Below, piece by piece: positions 17,598 through 26,683 of a stretch of 64,000 bases of DNA. The stretch is from Phycisphaeraceae bacterium (GTDB lineage Bacteria > Planctomycetota > Phycisphaerae > Phycisphaerales > UBA1924). The stretch lies in NCBI GenBank assembly GCA_021297895.1, contig JAJTHN010000016.1, positions 1-64,000 of the forward strand, read 5' to 3'. Under the pieces are notes generated by a model. That model was not told the DNA's origin, searched no databases, and saw only the letters and a list, made by a program, of their open reading frames with translations. Both the position numbers and the translations under genes were made by a program. Numbering within the stretch: the first letter of the stretch is position 1; each line of letters begins with the position of its first letter.

Positions 17598-18908
17598 TCA
17601 GCCCCGTGGCCCCAGAATGAGGTCGCGGAGTGTGCGGTCGCCCTCATAGCGCGGCTCGCGGACATAGGCCTTGCCGGCCCAGCGGATCGGGACGCGCGCC
17701 TCGAGGTCTCTGGCGGCGGACCAGAGGATTCGAACGACGACGGGCGCACCGAGGGGCTGCAGGAGGCCGACCCAAATGGGCGTGCGGGCCCAGAGGCTGC
17801 CGCGGATCAGGGCGCTGAGCCACGCGATCACGCCGGCGATGCCCGTTATGCCGCAGACGGCGGCAAGGATCCCGTGCCAGAGTGGGGCTTCGGTGTTGGC
17901 GGAGAAGTGGGTGATGGCGTGCGTCGTGCCGAGGATGCCCGCGGCGATCGCTCCGGCGGGGAGGAGGGTCTCGGTCAGGAGAAGTTGCAGGGCGTACTTG
18001 CGGAGTCGGCGAGGTCGGCGATGGGCCATCTCCGCATAGATGCGTTTCCAGCCGTCGACGAAGCCTCGGAAGCTGTCGTACATGTGGCAGACGAGCATCC
18101 CGGAGGCAAGGAGGAAGCCGCCGCGATGGCCCGTTCGAGCGATGAGCTTTGCGAGCGCGATGTCCTCAAGGAGCTCGGTGTGCACGGCTTTGTGACCGCC
18201 GATCGCGCGGTAACTGCTGGCCCTGAAGAGCATGAACTGGCCGTTGGCGATGGGGCGGGGGCTCACGTCGCGATTGACGCGGCGAGGGGGGAACTGGCGG
18301 AGCAATTCGTAGCCCGCCGCGGGCTGGATGAGCCGTTCGAACCAGCGTTCGCAACTGAGCGTGCTCATGAGGCTGAGCAGGTCGAGGTTTCTGTGCTCGA
18401 GCAGCGCCACGCAGGCGCGGAGGCAGCGCGGATCGAGCTCAATATCCGCATCGGCGAAGGCGAGGAGGTCGGCTGTTCGCGCGGACTCGGTGCGATCGAC
18501 GGCGGAGTAGACGGCGTTGACCTTGCCAGCCCAGTCGGGTGGGCAGGAGTCGTTGAGGAGGATTGTGAATCGGGGGTCATCAGCAAGAAGGCCGCGGAGG
18601 ACGGATTCGGTGTCGTCTGTGCAGCGATCCAGCACGAAGACGACACGGAGATGCGGATAGTCCTGTGCGATCAGGGAGCGCGCGACCGTCGCGATCGAGC
18701 GTGCCTCGTTGTGAGCCGGGATGATCAGGCAGAGCGTCGGCCACGGCTTCGCGGGGTCTCGTGCGTCGGCAAGGGCCGTGCCGTCGCGAGCGGTGGGGAG
18801 TTTGCGGATGCACCACCAGAGCTCGACGTTGACCGCGATCCAGTAGGCGGACATCGCCGCGGCGACGAGGAGGAGCAGGGCGAGCGTTATGGGTGTTGCG
18901 GCGGACAT
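17598..18908 (-). CDS. Glycosyltransferase family 2, HpnB-like
   Basis: The 436-residue membrane protein transfers a sugar from a nucleotide donor. An N-terminal helix (about 5-27) precedes the GT-A domain. That domain shows LIIPAHNEARSI, DRCTDDTE, DWAGKVNAV, the FADADIELDP metal motif and LLEDIAL acceptor-base region. A RGFVDGWKR segment stands where QRxRW is usual. Three or four C-terminal helices (about 310-400) follow. The layout resembles hopene-associated HpnB, but those proteins vary and the acceptor is not certain. ATG at 18908 is chosen because the membrane helix follows directly; the open frame upstream is Arg/His-rich and has no homology pattern. HpnE lies in the same neighbourhood, a loose link to hopanoid metabolism. 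Confidence 0.75.
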   Translation of the reverse strand: MSAATPITLALLLLVAAAMSAYWIAVNVELWWCIRKLPTARDGTALADARDPAKPWPTLCLIIPAHNEARSIATVARSLIAQDYPHLRVVFVLDRCTDDTESVLRGLLADDPRFTILLNDSCPPDWAGKVNAVYSAVDRTESARTADLLAFADADIELDPRCLRACVALLEHRNLDLLSLMSTLSCERWFERLIQPAAGYELLRQFPPRRVNRDVSPRPIANGQFMLFRASSYRAIGGHKAVHTELLEDIALAKLIARTGHRGGFLLASGMLVCHMYDSFRGFVDGWKRIYAEMAHRRPRRLRKYALQLLLTETLLPAGAIAAGILGTTHAITHFSANTEAPLWHGILAAVCGITGIAGVIAWLSALIRGSLWARTPIWVGLLQPLGAPVVVRILWSAARDLEARVPIRWAGKAYVREPRYEGDRTLRDLILGPRG

Positions 18909-19022
18909 CTGGGGGCGGTCGGAATCGTCGCGAGAATAGTGAGCGGCGGGAGGTCCTCGGCTCGCTGATGTGATGGCACGCGAGCAGAACGAGCGGGGAT
19001 GGTACGCGACATCGCGGCGCGT

Positions 19023-19028
19023 TAGGCT
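19023..19028 (+). promoter_or_regulatory. -10 hexamer for a probable leaderless start
   Basis: TAGGCT ends 6 nt before the ATG at 19035. TGGTAC at 19000-19005 gives a 17-nt spacer and resembles the TGGCAC before the gene at 2798. Confidence 0.4.
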
Positions 19029-19034
19029 GGCGGG

Positions 19035-20513
19035 ATGAGCGGACCAATCAAGGTGTTGCTGGGCGTGCTGCTGGGGTTGGTCGTGGGTATGGCGTGTCAC
19101 CAGTTCTGGACGCCGTCGGCGTGGCAGAGCGTGGGCGTAGGCGATGCGCGCGCCTTCATGGCCGGAGCCGTGAACCCTGCAAACGCCGATGCGACGCTTG
19201 CGGCTCAGGGCGTTCGATTCGTGATCCGTGTCAACGCGCTGATCGGCGATGCGTTTGTGAGGGCGCTGCGGTTCATCGCGGTGCCGCTGGTGCTGTTCAG
19301 CCTGATCGCAGGTGTGGCTTCGCTTGGCGGAGTTGGGGGTGGCGCGGGTGGGGGGCGCGGCGGGGCGGGAGGGCTGCGCGCGCTGGGGCGTGTTGGTGGA
19401 CGCACGCTCGGGCTGTTCGCTGTGACGACGGTGATCGCGATCACGCTCGGGCTCGTGCTCGCAAATGTGATCGCGCCGGGAAGAGCCGTCAGCGAGGCGA
19501 CGCGGGCCGGTCTGGCGGAGGCGAACGCTTCGGCGGTGAGCGAGCGCGTAGCGCAGGCCGAGCGTGCCGCGGCGGACGTGTCGGTGTGGCGGCTGCTGCT
19601 CAACGTGGTGCCGACGAATCCGTTTGATTCACTGGCGCGCGGCGACATGCTGCAGGTAATCGTGCTGGCGGTGCTGGTCGGCGCGGCGTTGCTGCTGCTG
19701 ATTTCCCGCGAGCAGAACAAGGCCGACGCCGAGGGGGGATCGGGGGGTGACGATCACGCCGCGTTGCCGGGCTTGTCGGCGGTGACGATCGCGCGGGCAT
19801 GCGAGGCGTTGGGCGTTGTGTTCATCACCATCGGCGGCTGGATTCTGCGGCTCGCGCCCATCGGTGTGTTCTGTCTCATGGCTCGGACAAGCGCGGATGT
19901 CGGTCCGGAGGTTGTGCGCGGTTTGGCGGCACTCTGCGGCGTGGTGGTGCTGGGCTTGGCGATCCACATGCTGTTTGTCTATGGGCTGCTGGCGGTCGGT
20001 GTTGCTCGGCTGTCGGTCCGGCGAGCCGCGCTCGGCCTGCTGCCGGCGCAGGCGGTGGCCTTCAGCAGCAGTTCGTCCGCGGCAACGCTGCCGGTGACGA
20101 TCCGCTGCGTGCGTGACAACCTCGGTGTGCGTGAACGTGTCGCGAGCTTTGTCTGCCCGCTGGGGGCGACGGTGAATATGGATGGAACGGCGCTCTATCA
20201 GGCGGTGTGCGCGATCTTCATCGCGCAGGTCTACGGCATCGAGCTTTCGATCGGGCAGCAGATTCTCATCGTCCTGATGACCACACTGAGCTCCGTCGGT
20301 GCGCCCGGTATCCCCGGCGGCGGCATCGTGATGTTCATCACCGTGATGCAGGCGGTGGGGCTGCCGATGGAGGGGCTGGCGATGATCCTCGCGGTCGATC
20401 GTGTGCTGGACATGGTCCGGACGGTGGTCAACGTCACGGGCGATGCGGTGGTCGCGGCGGTGATCGATCGCTGGGAGCCCGGTGATGAATCGATGGCCAA
20501 CGCAGGTCGATGA
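19035..20513 (+). CDS. Dicarboxylate/amino acid:cation symporter (DAACS family)
   Basis: The 492-residue inner-membrane transporter imports glutamate, aspartate or C4-dicarboxylates with sodium or protons. Several membrane helices are apparent. Family motifs include the serine-rich re-entrant loop (AFSSSSSAATLPVTIRC), NMDGTALYQ and the second loop with SVGAPGIPGGGIVM. The last helix motif, ILAVDRVLDMVRTVVNVTGD, has the Asp and Asn used for substrate and cation binding. Length is slightly above the usual 420-450 because of Gly-rich and charged loops near residues 96-112 and 225-240. Divergent from the glycosyltransferase and convergent with the antiporter operon. The exact substrate is not predictable. 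Confidence 0.92.
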   Translation: MSGPIKVLLGVLLGLVVGMACHQFWTPSAWQSVGVGDARAFMAGAVNPANADATLAAQGVRFVIRVNALIGDAFVRALRFIAVPLVLFSLIAGVASLGGVGGGAGGGRGGAGGLRALGRVGGRTLGLFAVTTVIAITLGLVLANVIAPGRAVSEATRAGLAEANASAVSERVAQAERAAADVSVWRLLLNVVPTNPFDSLARGDMLQVIVLAVLVGAALLLLISREQNKADAEGGSGGDDHAALPGLSAVTIARACEALGVVFITIGGWILRLAPIGVFCLMARTSADVGPEVVRGLAALCGVVVLGLAIHMLFVYGLLAVGVARLSVRRAALGLLPAQAVAFSSSSSAATLPVTIRCVRDNLGVRERVASFVCPLGATVNMDGTALYQAVCAIFIAQVYGIELSIGQQILIVLMTTLSSVGAPGIPGGGIVMFITVMQAVGLPMEGLAMILAVDRVLDMVRTVVNVTGDAVVAAVIDRWEPGDESMANAGR

Positions 20514-20526
20514 GCAAGCCGCGGCC

Positions 20527-21504
20527 TCAGCGCGCGCCGGCAACGGCGACAACCGCGGAGTACGCGAGGAACGCGACATAGGAGCCGAGTAGCAGCGCAC
20601 CCTCGAGCCTTGAGACAGTCTTGCCGAAGGTTCTGCTGATCGGGATCAGCGCGATCGCGAGAAGTCCCATATAGACCAGCGGAGCGGTGAAGGTCGCATC
20701 GATCGTGACAGGGGCGATGATTCCCGTGAGTCCGAAGATCGCTCCGGCGTTGAACAGGCACGAGCCGATGGCGTTGCCCATCGCCAGATCTGTCTGGCCC
20801 TTGCGGATCGCCATGACTCCCGTGACCATCTCCGGGAGGGTGGTGCCGATGGACACGATCGTGACGCCGACGATCGCGGCGGGCACGCCGAGCGCGATCG
20901 CGATGCTCGACGCGCCATCGCTGGCCAATGAGCCACCGACACTCAGCAGCACAAGCCCGCCGATGAAGCACGCGGAGATCTGAATCCAACCCATCGGGGC
21001 CGGGTTCTGCGATGAGTCGGTCATGTCGGGCGATGCGCCGATGGATGTGACAGGGGTGCGCAGTGCCGAGATGATGGTCCAGGCGCTGTAGATCCCGAAG
21101 ACCAGAAGCAGCGCACCCGCCAGCGAACGCGGCAGGCCGAAAATCAGCGCCGCGGCGGACATGGCTCCCAGGATCGCGGCGTTGAGCCAGATCTCGACAT
21201 TGATCAGGCGTTGCTCGACCGTCAGCGGCTTGATGAGTGCGCACACGCCGAGCACCAACGCCATGTTGCAGATGTTCGCGCCGACCACATTCCCGAGGGC
21301 GAGGTCGCCGCGGGACTTGAAGGCGGAGATGAGGTTGAGCGCGAGTTCGGGTGCAGATGTTCCCCATGCGACGAGGGTGAGGCCGACGACCAGTGGGGAC
21401 ACGCCCAGGCGTCGTGCAGTGTCGACGGACGCAGAGACGAGGAGTCGTCCGCCGACCAGGAGAAGGACCAGACCGCCCGCGAAGAGAAGGGTGTTGGTGA
21501 GCAT
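20527..21504 (-). CDS. Calcium/sodium antiporter, CaCA family (YrbG-like)
   Basis: This 325-residue membrane protein has two homologous halves of about five helices each. The alpha-repeats are VAWGTSAPELALNLISA with GNVVGANICNMALVLG in the first half. The second half has SIGTTLPEMVTGVMAI with GNAIGSCLFNAGAIFG. The GTSxPE and GNxxGSxxxN residues form the cation site of sodium/calcium and related potassium or proton exchangers. The ion is not fixed by sequence alone. It starts 22 nt after the trehalose-6-phosphate synthase stop, so it is probably the third gene of that operon, linking ion export with compatible-solute turnover. Confidence 0.9.
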   Translation of the reverse strand: MLTNTLLFAGGLVLLLVGGRLLVSASVDTARRLGVSPLVVGLTLVAWGTSAPELALNLISAFKSRGDLALGNVVGANICNMALVLGVCALIKPLTVEQRLINVEIWLNAAILGAMSAAALIFGLPRSLAGALLLVFGIYSAWTIISALRTPVTSIGASPDMTDSSQNPAPMGWIQISACFIGGLVLLSVGGSLASDGASSIAIALGVPAAIVGVTIVSIGTTLPEMVTGVMAIRKGQTDLAMGNAIGSCLFNAGAIFGLTGIIAPVTIDATFTAPLVYMGLLAIALIPISRTFGKTVSRLEGALLLGSYVAFLAYSAVVAVAGAR

Positions 21505-21526
21505 GATGTGTTGGTTGCTCCGGTGT

Positions 21527-23884
21527 TCAGGGTCGCTTGGTGTCGCCGGTCGCCGCGCCGACGACTTCCGGGCTGGCCGATCGGGATTGTGCGAGTGTCG
21601 TGAGGAAGTCTGCTGCCCAGAGATAGATGTTGTTCTCGGCGACCTGGGTCCGCATCGCCGCGAGTCTTTGTTCGCGCTCGGCGGTGGGCATTTCGACTGC
21701 CGCGTGAATGAGCGACGCGAATTGCTCGGTGTCGTAAGGGTTGACGATCAGCGCATCGGTGAGATCGCGGGCGGCACCTGCGAACTCCGAGAGCACAAGA
21801 ACGCCCGGCGGGCGCTCGGCGGTGACGGGCAGGCCCGATTCGGCCTGCGCGGAGACGAACTCCTTCGCGACGAGATTCATGCCATCGTGAAGGGAGCTGA
21901 CGATGCAGACGCTGGCCATCGAAAGAAAGGCGTGAACCGTGTCGCCATCGTGGTGATCAACGAGGAATTCGATGGGCTTCCATCCCTGGTTGTCGGCCTT
22001 GAATCGCCAGTTGATGGCATCGGCGAGTGCTTCGAGATCCGTGACAAGGTCGCGATAGCGGGGGATGTGCGTTCGGCTCGGAGCGCCGAGTTGAACGAAC
22101 GTGAACCGGCCCCGATGCTGTGGGTGCTTCTCGAAGAATCGCTCGATCGCCCGGAAGCGCTCGGCGATGCCCTTGGTGTAGTCGATCCGATCGACGCCGA
22201 CGCCGATCTGGACGTTGCGAAGGTTGAGCCGGTCCCGGATGTCTTCGCAGCGGCGCTGCAGCGCGTCTCCGGTCGGGACATCCCGCTCCGACCAGGGCTG
22301 CACGCTGATCGGGAACGGGCGCACGAGTGTCGTGTGCCCGCGGAGCTCGGCGGCGAAGTGATCCCAATCCAGGCGAGCCTCGACCATGCGGTCGACCGTG
22401 TCGAGGAAGTTGTTGCAGTGCTGCTGAAGATGAAAGCCGAGCAGATCGGCGCCGAGCATGCCCTGAAGGATCTCAACGCGGAAGGGGCAGATACGAAAGG
22501 CCTCGGGGTTCGGCCAGGGGATGTGCCAGAAGAGGCCGACCTTCAGATCCGGTCGATGCTCCTTGATCATGGCCGGCACAAGCGCGAGCTGATAGTCCTG
22601 AACCATGACGATCGCCGACTCGCTGCCAACTTCCTCCAGCACGGCGTCGGCGAATCGACGATTGGCGCGAACGTACTGCTCCCAATCCGCGGCTCGGAAG
22701 CTGGGCCGTTCGTGTGTCAGGTGGCACAACGGCCAGAGGCCTTCGTTCGAGAAGCCGTAGTAGTAGCCCTCCTCCTCCTGCTTGGTGATCCACACGCGTC
22801 GGAGCGTGTAGCGAGGGTCCTCGGGCGGAACGGCGATGCACGAGGCGTTGTCTGCGGTCTGGCGATCGGCATCGCCGGCACCGTGGGCGACCCAGAGTCC
22901 GCCGCATGCGCGGAGGACAGGGTCCAGACCCGTCACCAGACCGCTCGCGGGCCGGACAAGCGTGGGCTTGCCGTCCCTGAACTGGTGCATGTAGGGCTCG
23001 CGATTGCTGACGACCACGAGCGGCTGGCCCCCGAGGGCAGAGAGTGCGTGGGCTCTGAGCCGCTCGCGAGACCACGTCTTGTCTGCGCGACTGAACTCGT
23101 CGGCGCTGGCACGCTCGTTTGTTCGGGCCGCACGGAATGATGCGGCAAGGTGCGCACTTTCATCCTCCAAGGTCCGAACGGGCAGCCCCTTGGGCGGGAG
23201 TTCGGGCTCACTGCCGAAGCGCAGCCGTCGCATCCAGACCGCGAGGTTGTGCATGGGACGTTCAAAGAGCAGCCACGCGACGAGGGAGGTGACGGCGAAG
23301 ATGACCAGACCGACGCCGAGGGCCAGCGCGGTGCCACGCAGCGCGGCGCTGGTGATGCGCTCGTCGAGATACAACGCGTCATGGGCGATGACGAGGTACC
23401 CAGCGCGCGCGGCCTCTGCGCCGGCCGACGAAGGCTCCGAGGGCCTGCCCAGCGGAAGGGCCATGACGTGAATCGTGCCCCCGGGGCCGCGCACGATGGA
23501 GCCTGGCGGATCGTTCGCGGCGGCGGTGCGCTCGATGAGCCGAGCGAACACGCCGTGAAGATCCTCGGTGCCGCGCCCGCCGGCGATGCGATCGCCGTTC
23601 TCGCGATAGAGCGCCAGTCCGAGCAGCCGCGAGTGACCTTCGAGCCGATCGCCAAGTACCTCGGGTGCCGTGTTGTCGGCGACGCTCAGTGCAAGACGTG
23701 CGGCCGGGGCGACGCGGTACAAGACCAGTCCGGCTCGACGATCCAGGTCATCAACGCTCGTGGCGTACTCCTGGCGAGCCTGGAGCCAGACAACACCGGC
23801 GGTGCTCAGGATGCCGATGACGGCCATGAGGAACCCGAATCGTACAGATCGTGGGAGGTTCTTGTGCCTCTGCTGCGTGCTCAT
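21527..23884 (-). CDS. otsA: Trehalose-6-phosphate synthase with N-terminal membrane sensor-like region
   Basis: The 785-residue protein joins a GT20 domain (about residues 285-760) to a membrane module. GT20 makes trehalose-6-phosphate from UDP- or GDP-glucose and glucose-6-phosphate. Motifs are VVVSNREPY, LFWHIPWPNPE, GVDRIDYTKGI and HDGMNLVAKEFV. The N terminus has two helices (about 16-34 and 184-206) around an extracytoplasmic region of about 150 residues. A charged linker like a HAMP segment then leads into the enzyme. OtsA alone is about 450-500 residues, so the extra 280 are notable. The ATG overlaps the stop of the upstream phosphatase/GH15 gene (ATGA). The lumenal region could sense osmolarity or simply tether the enzyme. 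Confidence 0.92.
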   Translation of the reverse strand: MSTQQRHKNLPRSVRFGFLMAVIGILSTAGVVWLQARQEYATSVDDLDRRAGLVLYRVAPAARLALSVADNTAPEVLGDRLEGHSRLLGLALYRENGDRIAGGRGTEDLHGVFARLIERTAAANDPPGSIVRGPGGTIHVMALPLGRPSEPSSAGAEAARAGYLVIAHDALYLDERITSAALRGTALALGVGLVIFAVTSLVAWLLFERPMHNLAVWMRRLRFGSEPELPPKGLPVRTLEDESAHLAASFRAARTNERASADEFSRADKTWSRERLRAHALSALGGQPLVVVSNREPYMHQFRDGKPTLVRPASGLVTGLDPVLRACGGLWVAHGAGDADRQTADNASCIAVPPEDPRYTLRRVWITKQEEEGYYYGFSNEGLWPLCHLTHERPSFRAADWEQYVRANRRFADAVLEEVGSESAIVMVQDYQLALVPAMIKEHRPDLKVGLFWHIPWPNPEAFRICPFRVEILQGMLGADLLGFHLQQHCNNFLDTVDRMVEARLDWDHFAAELRGHTTLVRPFPISVQPWSERDVPTGDALQRRCEDIRDRLNLRNVQIGVGVDRIDYTKGIAERFRAIERFFEKHPQHRGRFTFVQLGAPSRTHIPRYRDLVTDLEALADAINWRFKADNQGWKPIEFLVDHHDGDTVHAFLSMASVCIVSSLHDGMNLVAKEFVSAQAESGLPVTAERPPGVLVLSEFAGAARDLTDALIVNPYDTEQFASLIHAAVEMPTAEREQRLAAMRTQVAENNIYLWAADFLTTLAQSRSASPEVVGAATGDTKRP

Positions 23885-26505
23885 TGGTGTGGCTCCATGA
23901 GTTCAACCTCGGACATGTCCCCCTCACGATCGGGAATAGAGCGGGGATCGACGCCGGCAGCTTCGAGTGCGAAGGCGCCGTTGATGATGGCAAGGAGCGA
24001 GTATGCCTGAGGTACGTTGCCAAGGGGCGTGTTGGTCGCGTGGTCGTGTTCCTCGCAGATGGTGCCCGTAGGACCGCTGCAAGCGAGGATGCCACGGTAC
24101 AGCTCCGCGGCTTCCTCTACGCGTCCGCAAGCGGCAAGTCCCTCGACGAGCCAGCCGGTGCAGAGCGTGAACCCGCCCTCACGGCCGGGAAGGCCATCAT
24201 CGATCGCATAGCGCCTCACCGTGTTTCCTTCCCGCAGCGACCGATTGATCGCATCAACGGTCGAAGCGAACTTGGGATCACCTGTGGACACCAGGCCGGT
24301 GAGACCGATGCTGAGTGCCGCGGCGTCGAGGCTGTTGCTGCTGTAGGTGCCGCAAAAAGCCCCGAGCGCGGGCGAGTATGCGTTTGCGAGGATCTCGTCG
24401 CGGATTTTCTCAGCGAGCGTGGCCCAATCCGTGGAACGCTCGCCTGTGGCGTGCTCCTGAACGACCAGCGCGCGGGAGATGGTGTGGTGGCACATCACCT
24501 TGGTGTGCGTGTGGTGGGACTGCTCGGTGCGAACCTCCCAGATACCGTGGTCGGGCTCCTGCCATCGGTCGCTGACGGCCTGAACCATCGCGAGCGTGAT
24601 CCGCCAGTGGTCCGGCGAGAGAGGGAGGCCGCGCTCGGCAACACGGGCGATGAGATCTGTGATGGGGCCGAAGACATCGAGCTGGACCTGCATCGAGGCG
24701 GCGTTTCCGATCCGAACGGGCAGGCTGCCGGCGTACCCGCGAAGGCCGCCGATTTCGGCTTCGGGGCCGGTTTCGCTTCCGTCGATGGCGTACAGCGGTC
24801 GGAGGCGACCTTGAGAGTCGCAGCGGTCGATGACACGAACGAGAAAGTCCAGGAAGCGGATCGCGGTGCCGAAGTTCCCGAGCCGCGTGAGTGCGGCCGC
24901 GGCCATCGCGGCGTCTCGAGGCCAGCAGTACCGGTAATCCCAGTTCCTCTGGCCGCCGAGGTGCTCGGGCAAGCTGGTTGTCGCGGCGGCGGCCAGTGCG
25001 CCGGTGGGACCGTGTATGAGCGAGCGCAGGAGCAGAGCGGCCCTTCGGACGTGCCGCGGCGCGATGCGCGGCAGGCGGAGCGAATCGGTCCACTGTGACC
25101 AGAAGCGTGCGGTGGTGAGCCGACGCTCGGCTTCGGGTCTGACCGATGGGCGATCGCTGGAGGTTCCGATGCGCAGTTCAATCGGGACCGGATGATCGCG
25201 AAGATCAAGTTCGCACGTAGCGACGTGATGCGGACCATCAGTCGTGATGTTCCACATCAGGCCGGGGCAAACGAGCGTGATCGGCTCCGGTGCGCCGAGC
25301 ACGCGCAGGCCGTTCTCGCAAGGCGAGAGATGGGTCGGAACGCGGCCGAAGTCGAGCCTTGGGCAGAAGCGGATTCGCACTCTGCCGCGGCCGGAAAGAA
25401 CGCGGATGAAGTCGGTTCTTCCGGCACGCTGAAAGGCCCGGACGGGGTCGCAGTCGAGGTAGTCGAGAACGCGGACGTTTCCGAGATCCGTCGCGATGAT
25501 CAGGGCATCGGCGACCGCACGCTGATGCGGCAGAGAGTCGATGGGAGGGGCCGCGCCGATCGGTTCAATGCTGAACGTGCCGCCGACGTCCGGATCGAGA
25601 AGCGACGCGAAAATCGGCGGGGAGTCGACGCGTGGTGCGCAAAGCCAGACGAGCGAAGCGTCCGGCGCGATCAGTGCGGCGGTGCGGAGGTCGGAGAGCA
25701 CCGAGAGCTGGTTCAGCGGGATGGGGGCGTGTCTGCGGAGGTGCTCGCGACGCGCGGCGAGCAACGCGACGAGAAACTCGACGACGTTCGCAGGCTCCGC
25801 GACGCGTGCCATCGCAACCGTCTCGCCCGGACCGACCTTAAGACTCAGGTCCCCGGGGCCGAGTCGCAGGAAGGCGTGCTCGTCGGTCAGGTCATCACCC
25901 GCGAAGACCACGCTCGAGGCCCCGCAAATGCGACGAAGGCGAGCGATGGCCTCGCCCTTGTTCTCGTTGCCGACGGTGCCCTCTACGACGCGTGAGCCGT
26001 GGCGGAGCTGCAATCCGTGGTGCGACGTGATGATGGCCGCCGCTGCCGACAACGCGCGATCGCTCGTTGGGGCATCGGCCAGTCGTGTGTGGAAAGCGAC
26101 GCCGCGGGACTTGCGTTCGACGATCGCGCCGGGCGTCTTGGTTGCGAGAGATTGGAGCTCGCCCGCGACGCGATCGAGCAGACTGAGCCATGTACCAGCA
26201 AGCGGGACGGTGGGCGAATCGTCGTACTCCGCGCCGTGGCTGCCGACATGCCGGATTCGCGAGCGTGCGTCGGTGGAGTCGCTCTGAAGGCGCTCGCGAA
26301 GCTCGGCCAGCGGCCGACCGGAAATCACCGCGCTGTGGGTTGTCGGGAGCGAAGCGATTTCTTCAAGGACTTCGACCGCACTTGCGAGGGGGCGGGCTGC
26401 GCTGGGAGGGGACGTGAGCGCGGAGATCGTGCCATCAAAGTCGCAGCCGACGAGCAGCACCGATGCCGCGGCGAGCCTCTCGATGTGATGGGTGTACTCG
26501 TGCAT
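23881..26505 (-). CDS. Trehalose-6-phosphate phosphatase fused to GH15 glucoamylase/trehalase-like domain
   Basis: This 874-residue fusion starts with an HAD-type trehalose phosphatase (to about residue 245): CDFDGTIS with nucleophile and acid Asp, VISGRPLAEL, GSHGAEY and FAGDDLTDEHAF. The rest (about 260-860) is GH15: NWDYRYCWPRDAAM, then DHGIWEVR with the general-acid Glu near 657. The second carboxylate lies in CEEHDHATNTPLGN. Bacterial GH15 proteins include trehalases and glucoamylases, so the second half may split trehalose or an alpha-glucan. ATG at 26505 gives a compact HAD start; a frame 20 codons longer exists. OtsA follows with an ATGA overlap, so synthesis, dephosphorylation and hydrolysis are encoded together. 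No signal peptide is seen. Confidence 0.9.
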   Translation of the reverse strand: MHEYTHHIERLAAASVLLVGCDFDGTISALTSPPSAARPLASAVEVLEEIASLPTTHSAVISGRPLAELRERLQSDSTDARSRIRHVGSHGAEYDDSPTVPLAGTWLSLLDRVAGELQSLATKTPGAIVERKSRGVAFHTRLADAPTSDRALSAAAAIITSHHGLQLRHGSRVVEGTVGNENKGEAIARLRRICGASSVVFAGDDLTDEHAFLRLGPGDLSLKVGPGETVAMARVAEPANVVEFLVALLAARREHLRRHAPIPLNQLSVLSDLRTAALIAPDASLVWLCAPRVDSPPIFASLLDPDVGGTFSIEPIGAAPPIDSLPHQRAVADALIIATDLGNVRVLDYLDCDPVRAFQRAGRTDFIRVLSGRGRVRIRFCPRLDFGRVPTHLSPCENGLRVLGAPEPITLVCPGLMWNITTDGPHHVATCELDLRDHPVPIELRIGTSSDRPSVRPEAERRLTTARFWSQWTDSLRLPRIAPRHVRRAALLLRSLIHGPTGALAAAATTSLPEHLGGQRNWDYRYCWPRDAAMAAAALTRLGNFGTAIRFLDFLVRVIDRCDSQGRLRPLYAIDGSETGPEAEIGGLRGYAGSLPVRIGNAASMQVQLDVFGPITDLIARVAERGLPLSPDHWRITLAMVQAVSDRWQEPDHGIWEVRTEQSHHTHTKVMCHHTISRALVVQEHATGERSTDWATLAEKIRDEILANAYSPALGAFCGTYSSNSLDAAALSIGLTGLVSTGDPKFASTVDAINRSLREGNTVRRYAIDDGLPGREGGFTLCTGWLVEGLAACGRVEEAAELYRGILACSGPTGTICEEHDHATNTPLGNVPQAYSLLAIINGAFALEAAGVDPRSIPDREGDMSEVELMEPHQ

Positions 26506-26683
26506 GACGTTGTTGAACGACGGAACGAAACACGGGAGTCTCCAAAGAGCGCGACGGCGAGTCATGGGTGTCTACCCCGCTCGTGTCGGAGTGGTTGCAG
26601 GCAAGCGATCACGAGAGCGCAGCGGACAGCCAGCCCCTGACGCATGTCTCGGGGAGTCGAGTAAGGAGAACGATCAGCGTGCG

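Noticed and set aside
16403-17620. Plus-strand frames over the TonB-like gene
   Set aside because: These are shadows of the Pro/Ala-rich linker; only the minus-strand frame ends in a recognised domain.
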